Source of the DNA: Periplaneta americana | Taxonomy: Eukaryota; Arthropoda; Insecta; Blattodea; Blattidae | Direction of reading: 5' to 3' | Length of the DNA stretch: 64,000 nt | Assembly (NCBI RefSeq): GCF_040183065.1 | Contig: NC_091120.1 | Span: 183,422,396 to 183,486,395, forward strand | Shown here: positions 1 to 8,876 of the stretch, in pieces | How the letters are laid out: the number at the start of each line of letters is the position of its first letter | How positions within the stretch are numbered: position 1 is the first letter of the stretch | The notes under the pieces: model-generated | The model's input: only the letters and a program-made list of their open reading frames with translations | What the model was told of the DNA's origin: nothing | Database searches by the model: none | Translations under genes and position numbers: made by a program

Positions 1-300
1 TTAATCTCTCTTTTATGTTAATCTCTCTCTCTTTCTTCGGCTCTTTTTTGTGTTGCTTAAAGTGCTACGTTAGCTGACAGATTTTTTTTCTAGTTTTGAA
101 ATTCATAGTATATGTGGAAAGACGTATTAGTTTTATGTCATTGATCAAATTAATAACATTCAATCTAACTGCAAAATTAACGCAGAAGTAAAGCTATTCA
201 GTAGCTAATGGAAACATTTATACTGTAGTTCTCCTAGAAAATCTCGTTTAATCACAAACATTGTTTGTCAATTATTATTCTAATCGGTTTAGTTTAACGT
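1..300. other. Unassigned intronic sequence with CT-rich start
   Basis: No gene seen. The first 50 bases are CT-rich, the rest AT-rich. It probably belongs to the last intron of the upstream lipase gene whose terminal exon starts at 3233. Confidence 0.4.
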
Positions 301-308
301 AAAATATA

Positions 309-500
309 TTAAGGGAGCTTCAGAATGGAACAAAAGAAACGTGGGCTATCAATGGGATAAAGTTTACTGTCCAACATAATATATTCAGATTCTTCACCGG
401 ACAGGATTGTGATTATTGTGTTAAAGGGTGTCAGTATTTGAACTGCCTCTTCTAAAATGCGCCACTCTTGCTCTGTAATAAAAATATAAGCGGGTATCAA
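309..500 (-). pseudogene. Possible hAT transposase fragment
   Basis: A 63-codon minus-strand frame reads ITEQEWRILEEAVQILTPF followed by a stretch ending LSGEESEYI. This resembles the region of hAT-family (BED-type) transposases where a W..L..L...L.PF motif precedes T..LS.E. No start, zinc finger or catalytic residues are present and no terminal repeats were found around it, so it would be an isolated relic. The family call rests on remembered motif similarity only. Confidence 0.4.
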
Positions 501-1379
501 CTTAAGGATAATTGTAATTATATTATTACCACATGTTTCTTTAGTTTCATTCAGAAACTCAATATTTTAATCCAAACAGCAAAATATAACTCAAGTCGTC
601 TTTTAAATATTTCATATATCTTTTATTGCCTCGAAAGTTACGTTTTAGAGAAATTTTAAGACTTTTTCCTATACTGTGGGCACTAAAACAATTTAAAAAG
701 AAATCGTATCAAATGTTTTGCGTAATTGTTTTCATCAAGTTCGCGATTGTGCGATCGCTTCAAATGGTCTAACAAATTCGAAATTCCACCACCCTTAGAA
801 TAAATTCGCCCACAAAAGTTTACAGAGTACGACTTTATTATTACCTTCAACTAAATTAAGGAATTTCCATGCGACGGATATCCGATTTGGTGCCATTTTA
901 TTCCCCTCACAACTACCGTCAGTCCGTACGCGCCGGTCGTCCTTGAGCTAACTGTCGCTTCGCTCCGAACCACCGCGTCCCTCCGTAGTCCCCTGTTCCA
1001 CCTACGGTAGTACCGGAGATCACCGGTGGAGAGCTTTATTCGTAATCTCCGATTCCTCAGCGGTAGTAGTCACTCCGATGAGCAGCACTGTCGGGATCTC
1101 ACCCCGAGCACCTACCGGCAAAATGCTGCCTACAATGGCAGAAGGAGAGATGGATTATGAGACCTACCCAGTAGCGGCTGGTGGTCAAAATAATGAGTGT
1201 GTTGCAATCTCTATATCGGCCTACTGTATACACTTATATGTATTTATATTAATTTGAGACTCGCCTAGTGACGAAATATGGAGTCCATACGACGTTCCTT
1301 CCTACTGCAGAACTTGTCAATTACGCTGGTGTTAAACCCCTCCATATTGGACATTAGCCTATACTCTTTTCTATTGACA
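501..1379. other. No gene seen; GC-rich island at about 860-1190
   Basis: AT-rich sequence apart from a markedly GC-rich block at about 860-1190, which has no long open frame on either strand. It could be the remnant of a repeat or an old coding sequence. I could not match it to a family. Confidence 0.4.
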
Positions 1380-2015
1380 CTATCACCTTTACTTTTTAAC
1401 TTCGCTCTAGAGTATGAAATTAGGAAAGTACAGGATAACAGAGAGGGTTTGGAATTGAGCGGGTTACATCAGCTGCTTGTCTATGCGGATGACGTGAATA
1501 AGTTAGGAGAAAATCCACAAACGATTAAGGAAAATACGGGAATTTTACTTGAAGCAAGTGAAGAGATATGTTTGGAAGTAATTCCCGAAAAGAAGAAGTA
1601 TATGATTATGTCTTGTGACGAGAATATTGCACGAAATGGAAATATAAAAATTGGAAATTTATCCTTTGAAGAGGTGGAAAAATTCAAATATCTGGGAGCA
1701 ACAGTAACTAATATAAATGATACTCGGGAGGAAATTAAACACAGAATAAATATGGGAAATGCGTGTTATTATTCGGTTGAGAAGCTTTTATCATCCAGTC
1801 TGCTGTTAAAAAATCTGAAAGTTAGAATTTATAAAACAGTTGTATTACCGATTGTTCTTTATGGTTGTGAAACTTGGACTCTCACTTTGAGAGAGGAACA
1901 TAGGTTAAGGGTATTTGAGAATAAGGTGCTTAGGAAAATATTTAGGGCTACGAGGGATGAAGTTACAGGAAAATGGAGAAAGTTACACAACACAGAACTG
2001 CACGCATTGTATTCT
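1380..2015 (+). pseudogene. LINE reverse transcriptase fragment, copy 1 (truncated at both ends)
   Basis: The open frame from 1278 to 2258 carries reverse transcriptase sequence from about 1380 ([14 protein letters not shown]) through the YADD catalytic box to [11 protein letters not shown] near 2015, then runs into unrelated sequence. It matches copy 2 (2293-3205) almost codon for codon, including LYGCETWT. It lacks the endonuclease, the amino half of the RT and the 3' tail. The first 34 codons and last ~80 codons of the frame are not LINE-like and are probably chance extension. No target-site duplication was found, so the outer borders are approximate. Confidence 0.75.
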
Positions 2016-2292
2016 TGTTATATTGTACCGGTATATTGGAAGGAGTATGTGAAACTGTTTCCTGCCGCTGTACAATCTACGATGTGGAGGAGAGTGGAAA
2101 ACATCAAAGGCGCCCCATTTTTTTTTCTTCGCCAGATGAAGAGCATAGTCTACGATCAGAATAATGTCCCTTTTGTACCCGCAGTAGTGTGTAAGTCGGA
2201 TGTAGGGGAGTTTGAAAGGAGTAACAAAGAAGTCAAACAACCAAAATACTGGCATTAAGATTTAAGCCTGTAATCTACAGTAGAACCTGGTT

Positions 2293-3205
2293 AGAATATG
2301 CCATTAGGGAAGTTCAGGATAATAGACAGTGTTTGGAGTTGAATGGGTTACATCAGCTGCTTGTCTATGCGGATGACGTGAATATGCTAGGAGAAAATCC
2401 ACAAACGATTAGGGAAAACGCGGAAATTCTAGTTGAAGCAAGTAAAGCGATAGGGTTGGAACTAAATCCCGAAAAGACTAAGTATATGATTATGTCTCGT
2501 GACCAGAATATTGTACGAAATGGAACTATAAAGATTGGAGATTTATCTTTCGAAGAGGTGGAAAAATTCAAGTATCTTGGAGCAACAGTAACAAATATAA
2601 ATAGCACTCGGGAGGAAATTAAACGCAGAATAAATATGGGAAATGCGTGTTATTATTCGGTTGAGAAGCTTTTGTCATCTAGTCTGCTGTCAAAAAATCT
2701 GAAAGTTAGAATTTATAAAACACTTATATTACCGGTTGTTCTGTATGGTTGTGAAACTTGGACTCCCACTTTGAGAGAGGAACAAAGATTAAGGGTGTCT
2801 GAGAATAAGGTTCTTAGGAAAATATTTGGGGCTAAGAGGGATGAAGTTACAGGAGAATGGAGAAAGTTACACAACGGAGAGCTGCACGCATTGTATTCTT
2901 CACCTAACATAATTAGGAACATAAAATCCAGACGTTTGAGATGGGCAGGGCATGTAGCACTTATGGGCGAATCCAGAAATGCATATAGAGTGTTAGTTGG
3001 GAGGCTGGAGGGAAAAAGACCTTTGGGGAGGCCGAGACGTAGATGGGAAGATAATATTAAAATGGATTTGAGGGAGGTGGGATATGATGGTAGAGTCTGG
3101 ATTAATCTTGCTCGGGATAGGGACCAATGGCGGGTTTACGGACTATGAACCTCCGGGTTCCTTAAAAGCCAGTAAGTAAGTAAGTAAGTAAGTAAGTAGG
3201 TAATC
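2293..3205 (+). mobile_element. 5'-truncated LINE, copy 2, with TAAG-repeat tail and 12-bp target duplication
   Basis: The insertion is flanked by the direct repeat TAGAACCTGGTT at 2281-2292 and 3206-3217. It starts inside the reverse transcriptase domain, keeps the YADD box, and ends after the motif GGTTCCTTAAAAGCCAG with a TAAG microsatellite. Short tandem 3' tails instead of poly-A are typical of RTE-like non-LTR elements, but I cannot fix the clade. The right target duplication ends only 15 bp before the terminal exon of lipase A. Confidence 0.85.
2333..3148 (+). pseudogene. Reverse transcriptase C-terminal frame of LINE copy 2
   Basis: A 271-codon open frame begins just before the YADD box (LLVYADDVN) and continues through [41 protein letters not shown] and [19 protein letters not shown]. 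It covers the palm to thumb and carboxy tail of a non-LTR reverse transcriptase; the endonuclease and fingers are missing. Compared with copies at 8179 and 19028, a deletion of a few bases near 3140 removes the normal end (AYVRA.MNLRVP) and gives VYGL instead. It cannot encode an active polymerase. Confidence 0.8.
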
Positions 3206-3232
3206 TAGAACCTGGTTGCTTGTCTGTTTCAG

Positions 3233-3391
3233 GATGTCATGAAGCTGTACAACGAACTACCCAACGTGATCAAACTGCAGAAGGTAGCACAAAAGGGTTT
3301 CAACCACTTAGACTTCGTCACTCACAAAGATATCGCCACACTTGTCAACAAGCCCGTCATAGACATCTTACAACCATATTGTAAACAATAG
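3233..3391 (+). CDS. Acid lipase / lipase 3-like (lipase A), terminal exon
   Basis: This is the last coding exon of an alpha/beta-hydrolase lipase of the lysosomal acid/gastric lipase family, which hydrolyses acylglycerols or sterol esters in the lysosome or outside the cell. The acceptor TTTCAG ends at 3232. The exon reads in phase 0 from DVMKLYNELPNVI to a stop at 3389-3391, 52 residues. GFNHLDFV holds the conserved carboxy-terminal histidine expected to complete the Ser-Asp-His triad. The start DVMKLYNELPN matches the point where exon 7 of the downstream lipase B stops, so the two genes look like tandem duplicates sharing this intron. Upstream exons are not within 1-3232, so the preceding intron is at least 3.2 kb. 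Confidence 0.9.
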   Translation, partial: DVMKLYNELPNVIKLQKVAQKGFNHLDFVTHKDIATLVNKPVIDILQPYCKQ

Positions 3392-3439
3392 CGGTCCTAA
3401 TCACATGTAATTATGTATCAAAAGAAATACATTTTATTA

Positions 3440-3445
3440 AATAAA
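3440..3445 (+). terminator. Polyadenylation signal of lipase A
   Basis: AATAAA lies 49 bp after the stop codon in an AT-rich stretch, a normal position for a short insect 3' UTR. Confidence 0.6.
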
Positions 3446-3472
3446 TTATTTCAAAATATCGCAAAGGATATT

Positions 3473-3530
3473 CTCTCTCTCTCTCTCCTTCCCCATATAT
3501 CCCTATCTCTCTCTATCTCTCTCTTCTTTT
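3473..3530. repeat. CT/TATCTC microsatellite
   Basis: Impure run of CT dinucleotides with TATCTC interruptions just downstream of lipase A. Confidence 0.8.
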
Positions 3531-3680
3531 GCAGGGAGGAGAGACCCGAAGGCGTATACTGTAGCATGAGACTTGGAAGGTTATGTTACTGAAATTATTG
3601 AATTTATTGTAACCTAATTGAGGAGTTGGCTGGAAGAAGGGCGTAATTCGAATTACGGCGTTTATCCGTAAAATGGCTCT

Positions 3681-3941
3681 ATGCGTTCTTTTGGCAGCGT
3701 TTCTACCAACCACCACAATGTTACGCCTCTACTCCCAATAGATTTCAATAGAGAGGTATTATTGAAATGCGTCCGTCTTCCATCTCACTACTGTGGTTCG
3801 AGGATCGGCGAAGATAACTGCAGGGTGTTCGCGTTGCCTGACGAATGTTCTGATCTATCCTATATTTCGTCTAATGGAAGCGAATATAACATTTCTGATG
3901 TTGAAAGTATCAGTGAAAAAGAATTACGTACGGAAAGATAG
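3681..3941 (+). pseudogene. N-terminal acidic frame of TIR transposon copy A
   Basis: An 86-codon frame includes PLLPIDFNREVLLKCVRLPS and an acidic stretch DECSDLSYISSNGSEY. The same frame, with VRLPSHYC and DECSDLSYLSPNGSEYNLSD, occurs in copy B at 41711-41956. Conservation of reading frame between copies suggests it was once the start of a transposase. The family is not recognised; the acidic start is reminiscent of piggyBac-like proteins but nothing diagnostic is present. Confidence 0.5.
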
Positions 3942-4243
3942 AAAACAGAAACGGTTTAACAAACTATGAAAGAATAATCTAGCAAGCGACGACGAAATTA
4001 CGACAAAGCTTACACAAATACGTCAGGATAAATGGTGAAAGAAATACAGTATTGCTATTTACTTTTGTCAATGGAGAATGAATACAAGGCACTAATAATC
4101 AGACCCCGGAGAAAGTATTACCTACAGGGAAACGCGCGATGTTTATGAACCGAGGACTCTTGCACGCATCACTGTGCAGATAGGAGTAGTGCCGGCGCAG
4201 CTTAGTACAACGCAGTCAAAAGTAAATGAACACGGGTCTTCAG

Positions 4244-5010
4244 AATGCCGAGACCAAAAGTACGCAAGATAGAAGCACTGAGGAAATATGTTCGTCAATA
4301 TGGAGAAATGTGTTTTCCATCCATGGTAATGAACTGTTTTGTGAAATTGGCAGCCGTCATGGCATGCAACGTTAAGAAGCATGTAAATAGCAATAAGCAT
4401 GTAACAGATGACAGAATTTAAGCAAGGTACAGCAGGAATCTCCTTCACAAGTACTTGAACGAACATTTCGAAGATGTGTGTGACACGTTTATTGCTTCAA
4501 ATATTCCGTTAAACCAATTATAAAACGCGAAACTCCGTCGCTTTTCAGAAAAGACACTTGAAGACAAATTCCTAAAGACGCAACACTGCGGAAGAAGTAT
4601 GTGCAATATGCATATTAGAAATGTCTGTGTGAAGTGAAGTGTAAATTATAAAATGAGAAGATATGGGTTTCTTTCTATTGGTGAAAGCATGGACTCCGTT
4701 GGACGTCACGTTGCAAATGTGGTTGTGGCTGCCCTTAGTGCGGAATGTTGCTGTAGACCCTATCTCTTAATGAGTGAAGTGTTAGAGAGGGTTAATTATT
4801 CCACCATATGTGAACTTTTTGATAGTGCTATGGAGTTGCTATGGCCATCATGTGTGCAATTCGAAAATGTGTTACTACCGGGTATATGTTACAGATGCTG
4901 CAAGTTATATGAAGAAATCTGCAAAGTTTCTTGAAACACGTTATGATACACGTTACATGTCTTGCACATGCATGTCATAGTTCATTGCAACGCATCAATA
5001 CGTAAATAAT
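4244..5010 (+). pseudogene. hAT transposase, amino half, with stops and frameshifts
   Basis: From the ATG at 4244 the frame reads MPRPKVRKIEALRKYVRQYG, hits a stop after VTDDRI, and resumes with NLLHKYLNEHFEDVCDTFIA. After a frame change it continues at 4653 as SMDSVGRHVANVVVAALSAE, then MSEVLERVNYSTICELFDSA. The telltale hAT piece IHVTCLAHAC follows near 4950. This corresponds to the amino half of the catalytic domain, with the SIDE.TD region changed to SIGESMD. The insertion domain and carboxy dimerisation domain are missing, so it is non-functional. Confidence 0.7.
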
Positions 5011-5449
5011 ATTACCAGTATGTCAAGTACAATTAAATATTTAGGTCTCTTAATGAGAATAAATTAGAATATCACTTTGTAAGCTTCATAGCTAATCACT
5101 GGAAACTAGTCAGAAGGATCACATCGCCATTGAAAATTATGTTATTCAAAATAAGAGAGTGATTTTAAAAATACACGCAGGTAATATATTGATTTTCCGA
5201 GGTATAATTAAGTTAAAGTTTGTTCTGTAAAACTGCCGTTAACTGAGGGAGTAAGAACTTACTGTCTTGCGACATTTTATATATGCACGAACACTACAAA
5301 TCGCGTTAGAAACACACACACACACAGCTAGTTAAATTTAAAACTAAATTTAAAATAATTCTACCTCCATCAACACAAAATAACTGCGGAAAAGAATACC
5401 CATGACAGAACACCAATACTTGCTGCTACATAGTAACGAAGATTAGATT

Positions 5450-5757
5450 CGATATAAAAAATGAAACTCAAAACATAAAATTATTTAGGGCCAAATTAAA
5501 GAAGCACCTAATTTCTCACGCCTTCTATTCTGTAGGTGAATTCATGACATTCAATAACACTTCATGAAATTGATACTAAAACTATGTGTTGTACTAGTAG
5601 ACTATATTGTAAATCTCGTCTGTATATATTTCATCTAGACTGTGACTATAAATTAAGATTTTATAATAGTATTAAGTTTTTTTTTATTTTTTCCATATTC
5701 TAGCTGTAAGCATGTATGAATACCATGGAATGTTAATAAATACAATACAATACCATA
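5450..5757 (+). mobile_element. LINE 3' end fragment
   Basis: The frame IKLFRAKLKKHLISHAFYSV then EFMTFNNTS looks like the extreme carboxy end of a non-LTR reverse transcriptase. It is followed by a short 3' UTR and an AATAC-repeat tail ending near 5757. It lies inside the hAT relic and is strongly 5'-truncated. No target duplication was confirmed. Confidence 0.5.
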
Positions 5758-5959
5758 GGACGCACAAATAATGAGACTTTCATGTATTACTTCATTTCTC
5801 ATGAACCAAACTGCACTACTGCCAGCGTCACGCTGTCTATCGTTGTTTACCTCATCCCTCTCAAAGCAGGTATGCTGTGTTGCACACTAAGCTGATAGAA
5901 ATACTTTTCCCGGGGCCTACTAATTATATAGGCCTATTCAGTGCTATAAAATGTTAGAT

Positions 5960-6400
5960 CCAGGCTAGCAGTCAGTCACTTAGCAACGACCATATTTCTG
6001 ACAGGTTAGCAGCAAAACGTTTAAGTCAGTTGCTGCCAGAAGAAATATGAGATGTCTACAGAAGAACAAGCCATTTTCCATTGAGGATATTGGGAAACTG
6101 GAATCAAAAACCAACAGCATGCATTTCTTATGGGATATTTGGAGAGGATGACCATTAAGCAACGTCAACAACTGTAACACCACAGCGCCGAGAATGTTCT
6201 TGGGTATACAGTTTCATGACTGAGACGAATTTTTATACAAGTCCTTTATTCTGCCATTGTTTAAAATATCTAAGAAACGAGTGATAACTGTACAAAATAT
6301 AGTGAAACTAGGAGATACTGTAATGACAGATATGAGAGGCAAACACTTCAATAGGAATCACAAGATTCTCGATGTTGTTTATGTTAGGTTATTAGATCAC
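5960..6400 (+). pseudogene. Transposase-like segment of TIR element A (VCK / RGKH motif)
   Basis: This segment is shared with copy B (42100-42560). Frames on both copies give DEFLYKSFILPLFKISKKRV followed by TDMRGKHFNRNHKILDVVYV (copy B: TGKHSNRPHKI). I associate this pattern with the amino half of a group of uncharacterised insect transposases, ahead of the DDE domain. It is crossed by stops and no catalytic region follows, so both copies look internally deleted. Confidence 0.45.
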
Positions 6401-6851
6401 TTAAAGTGGTATAGTATTTGTAAGCCTATATTCTAGGTACTTTCAGTTAAAATGATAACGCGAAATAAGTGGGATTAATTATTTTTAATGTTGTGATTAC
6501 AATTTAGTGAACGAACATATTATACAGTATAACGTAATTATCTTCATTATTGTAGTAAAGACCTATATCTAGCCTTTCCTATAGAAATATAGAAAAATTA
6601 ACAGTATTGCAGTATCTTCAACCCTCTTTTATGGAAGAAGGGCGTAATTAAAAAAAATTGAATTCTTCGTTCTAGTACAATATTTAAACAATAACCATGG
6701 AACTCATTGTCATCACAAGAGAACGTATTATCCTACAATATATATGAATAGTGTCATATTCCAGCAAGAGATGCGGGGTACAGATAGTTTTTCTTGATTA
6801 TCTCAAAACTATGTTTTCTGAGTTACGTCCTTCTTCCAGCTAACCCCTCAA

Positions 6852-7084
6852 TTACAAGTTACATATACATATTTAAAATACATAGTTTGTACACAAAAGA
6901 GCAAAATGTCGTGATTGGGGCAGTTCTAGAAGTGACATAACTTAATTTTAATATTAAATAGAAATTGAGGAAAAACAAACTACTTGAAAAAATAAAATAA
7001 GGAAAAATATCTATAACAAGGAAGTCAAGGTCAAGTAATGGTCAGAGTATCTGCGAGGCTATGATGATGATGATAATGATGATG

Positions 7085-7147
<63 letters not shown>

Positions 7148-7264
7148 CGTGTTATTTCCGTGTTGCAAAAATACGTCAGCCAGTAAGGTGAAACCCTAGT
7201 CATGTGTTGGGCTACTACTCAAAATGGAAATTCGAGACTTTATTGCAAACAGTCTTCGCAAGGC
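6852..7264. other. Intergenic; (GAT)n/(ATT)n microsatellite at about 7060-7144
   Basis: No gene seen. ATG/GAT triplets grade into an uninterrupted ATT-repeat tract of about 65 bp. Confidence 0.7.
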
Positions 7265-7500
7265 ACAATGGGAAGTATAAGAGGAGGTTTTTTGCTTAGC
7301 AGAGGATAGGTCAGCAAAAAGGGCGGATATTGTGGCAATAGATCGACGCAATGAAAGGAGTCTAATTTTAGATCCGACGATACGTTTCGAAAAATATCGG
7401 ACGAAGAAAAACAATACGGTTATTTCTAACAGGACAATTCTACCCAACATACTGCCGAACCTCCAATGGACACCACAAAGAATCTTTTCGAAGCCCTGAT
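7265..7500 (+). pseudogene. Retroelement-derived fragment, post-RT nuclease-like region
   Basis: The plus-strand frame reads EEVFCLAEDRSAKRADIVAI, then SLILDPTIRFEKYRTKK, to a stop near 7497. The ADIVAI...LILDPTIRFEK pattern resembles a PD-(D/E)XK restriction-like nuclease region found near the end of some non-LTR retroelement proteins. There is no RT upstream, so it is a fragment. The assignment is tentative. Confidence 0.4.
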
Positions 7501-8164
7501 AATAATCAGAGGTTTGTGACGCCCTAAATCCCCTGATGTCAGTTACCGTACTGTGATGTTTATCTTTGGGAAAACTTAAAGCGTAAAGTGTTTAAAAATA
7601 ATCCACATACTTCAGTAAACTGAAGGACGAATTACGACAGAAATTAGTGACAAAAATTACTCAAGCTGAACTGAAGGATGTGTCACATAATTTGTTTAAT
7701 ATTTCGTATTTGAAATCCAGCGGCAGCAGCGGCACATACACACATACACGCACTTTTGAACCAAAAGTACTGTAAGTCATTTTCAAGAATAGAATGAAAG
7801 TGAGTTTTAGATGAAAGCTACGTAATTATACTGCAAATGTGGTATTAAATCAAGTAGAAGACAAAAGAAAATCATCCACAAACATAAATCATGCTCTTTC
7901 CGCTGTTACCAAATATTTTTAGAGCTGCTATTGTATGAGGAAATTATTCAGATAAATGCTGGGAATCACTACGGCTTATATGAAAGTATTGTAGGTAAAG
8001 TTAAACCTGAATTTTCTAAAGCAATAGCAGGATTATCACAAATGGGTATATTAAAATGCTATCTAGAAGAGAATAAATGAACATTGTGAAACATGGATTT
8101 TATCAGAAAACAGTTGACTATATAATGCCATTCCTTTTCTTTACCAGTTACAAAATTAAATTGC
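7501..8164. other. Intergenic, no gene assigned
   Basis: A short frame near 7915-8078 (NHYGLYESIVGKVKPEFSKA) is open but unrecognised. The rest is AT-rich without clear features. Confidence 0.3.
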
Positions 8165-8178
8165 ATTCCCCTTTCCTT

Positions 8179-8573
8179 TTTGAGAATAAGGTGGTTAGGA
8201 AAATATTTGGGGCTAAGAGGGATGGAGTTACAGGAGAATGGAGAAAGTTACACAACACAGAACTGCACGCATTGTATTCTTCACCTGATATAATTAGGAA
8301 CATTAAATCCAGAAGTTTGAGATGGGCAGGGCATGTAGCACGTATGGGCGAATCCAGAAATGCATATTAAGTGTTAGTTGGGAGGCCGGAGGGAAAAAGA
8401 CTTTTAGGGAGGCCGAGACGTAGATGGGAAGATAATATTAAAATGGATTTCAGGGAGGTGGGATATGATGATAGGGAATGGATTAATCTTGCTCAGGATA
8501 GGGACCGATGGCGGGCTTATGTGAGGGCGACAATGAACCTTCGGGTTCCTTAAAAGCCAGTAAGTAAGTAAGT
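8179..8573 (+). mobile_element. 5'-truncated LINE, copy 3, with 14-bp target duplication
   Basis: ATTCCCCTTTCCTT occurs at 8165-8178 and again at 8574-8587. Between them is the 3' end of the same LINE family as copy 2: [20 protein letters not shown] through [20 protein letters not shown] to MNLRVP, then CCTTAAAAGCCAG and a TAAG tail. One substitution makes a stop after ESRNAY (8368-8370). Only the last ~125 codons were inserted, the classic result of incomplete target-primed reverse transcription. Confidence 0.9.
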
Positions 8574-8876
8574 ATTCCCCTTTCCTTAAATTTTTAGCTC
8601 CTTTGCTTTTTTTTATTAAAATATATTTTATTTCAAACCAGCCTACGCACTAAGAAATCGAACTGCCTAATTCCATTCTTTTGTTTTTATTGTTGTATCA
8701 TCATAATGCAATAATGTGAATACAATTAATAATATTATTTAATTTGCAAGATATTAAGTAAAATATTGGTATTAAATAGAAAATAAGAAAAAACGAATGC
8801 TTTACTAACTGCAATTATAATTTTAGTAAAGAACAATTAATCATAAACACAGGATTACGAAGTGAATAGTTTAGAC

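Larger units (their letters stand above)
4100..5919 (+). mobile_element. hAT-family DNA transposon relic nested in TIR element A
   Basis: The corresponding place in copy B (near 42090) lacks this sequence. The insert begins CAGACCCCGG and ends CCGGGGCCTA, imperfect inverted ends that continue as GAAAGTATT / AATACTTTT. It is flanked by CTAATAAT (4092-4099) and CTAATTAT (5920-5927), an 8-bp duplication with one mismatch, the size expected for hAT. It contains a broken hAT transposase frame and a LINE tail fragment. Confidence 0.8.
3618..6851 (+). mobile_element. TIR DNA transposon (TTGAGGGGTTGGCTGG family), copy A
   Basis: The left end TTGAGGAGTTGGCTGGAAGA (3618 onward) is matched in inverted form at 6823-6851, giving terminal repeats of about 29 bp that finish with GGGCGTAA. 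A second copy with the same ends and interior is at 41607-52597. After removing nested insertions both copies reduce to about 1.4 kb, so they share an internally deleted structure. Copy A is interrupted by a hAT element at 4100-5919. No target duplication is certain because the ends are themselves palindromic (TAATTGAGG / CCTCAATTA). Confidence 0.8.

Noticed and set aside
1278-2258. 326-codon open frame as a host gene
   Set aside because: The middle is a LINE RT fragment, and the ends have no conserved features; the frame is a chance fusion.
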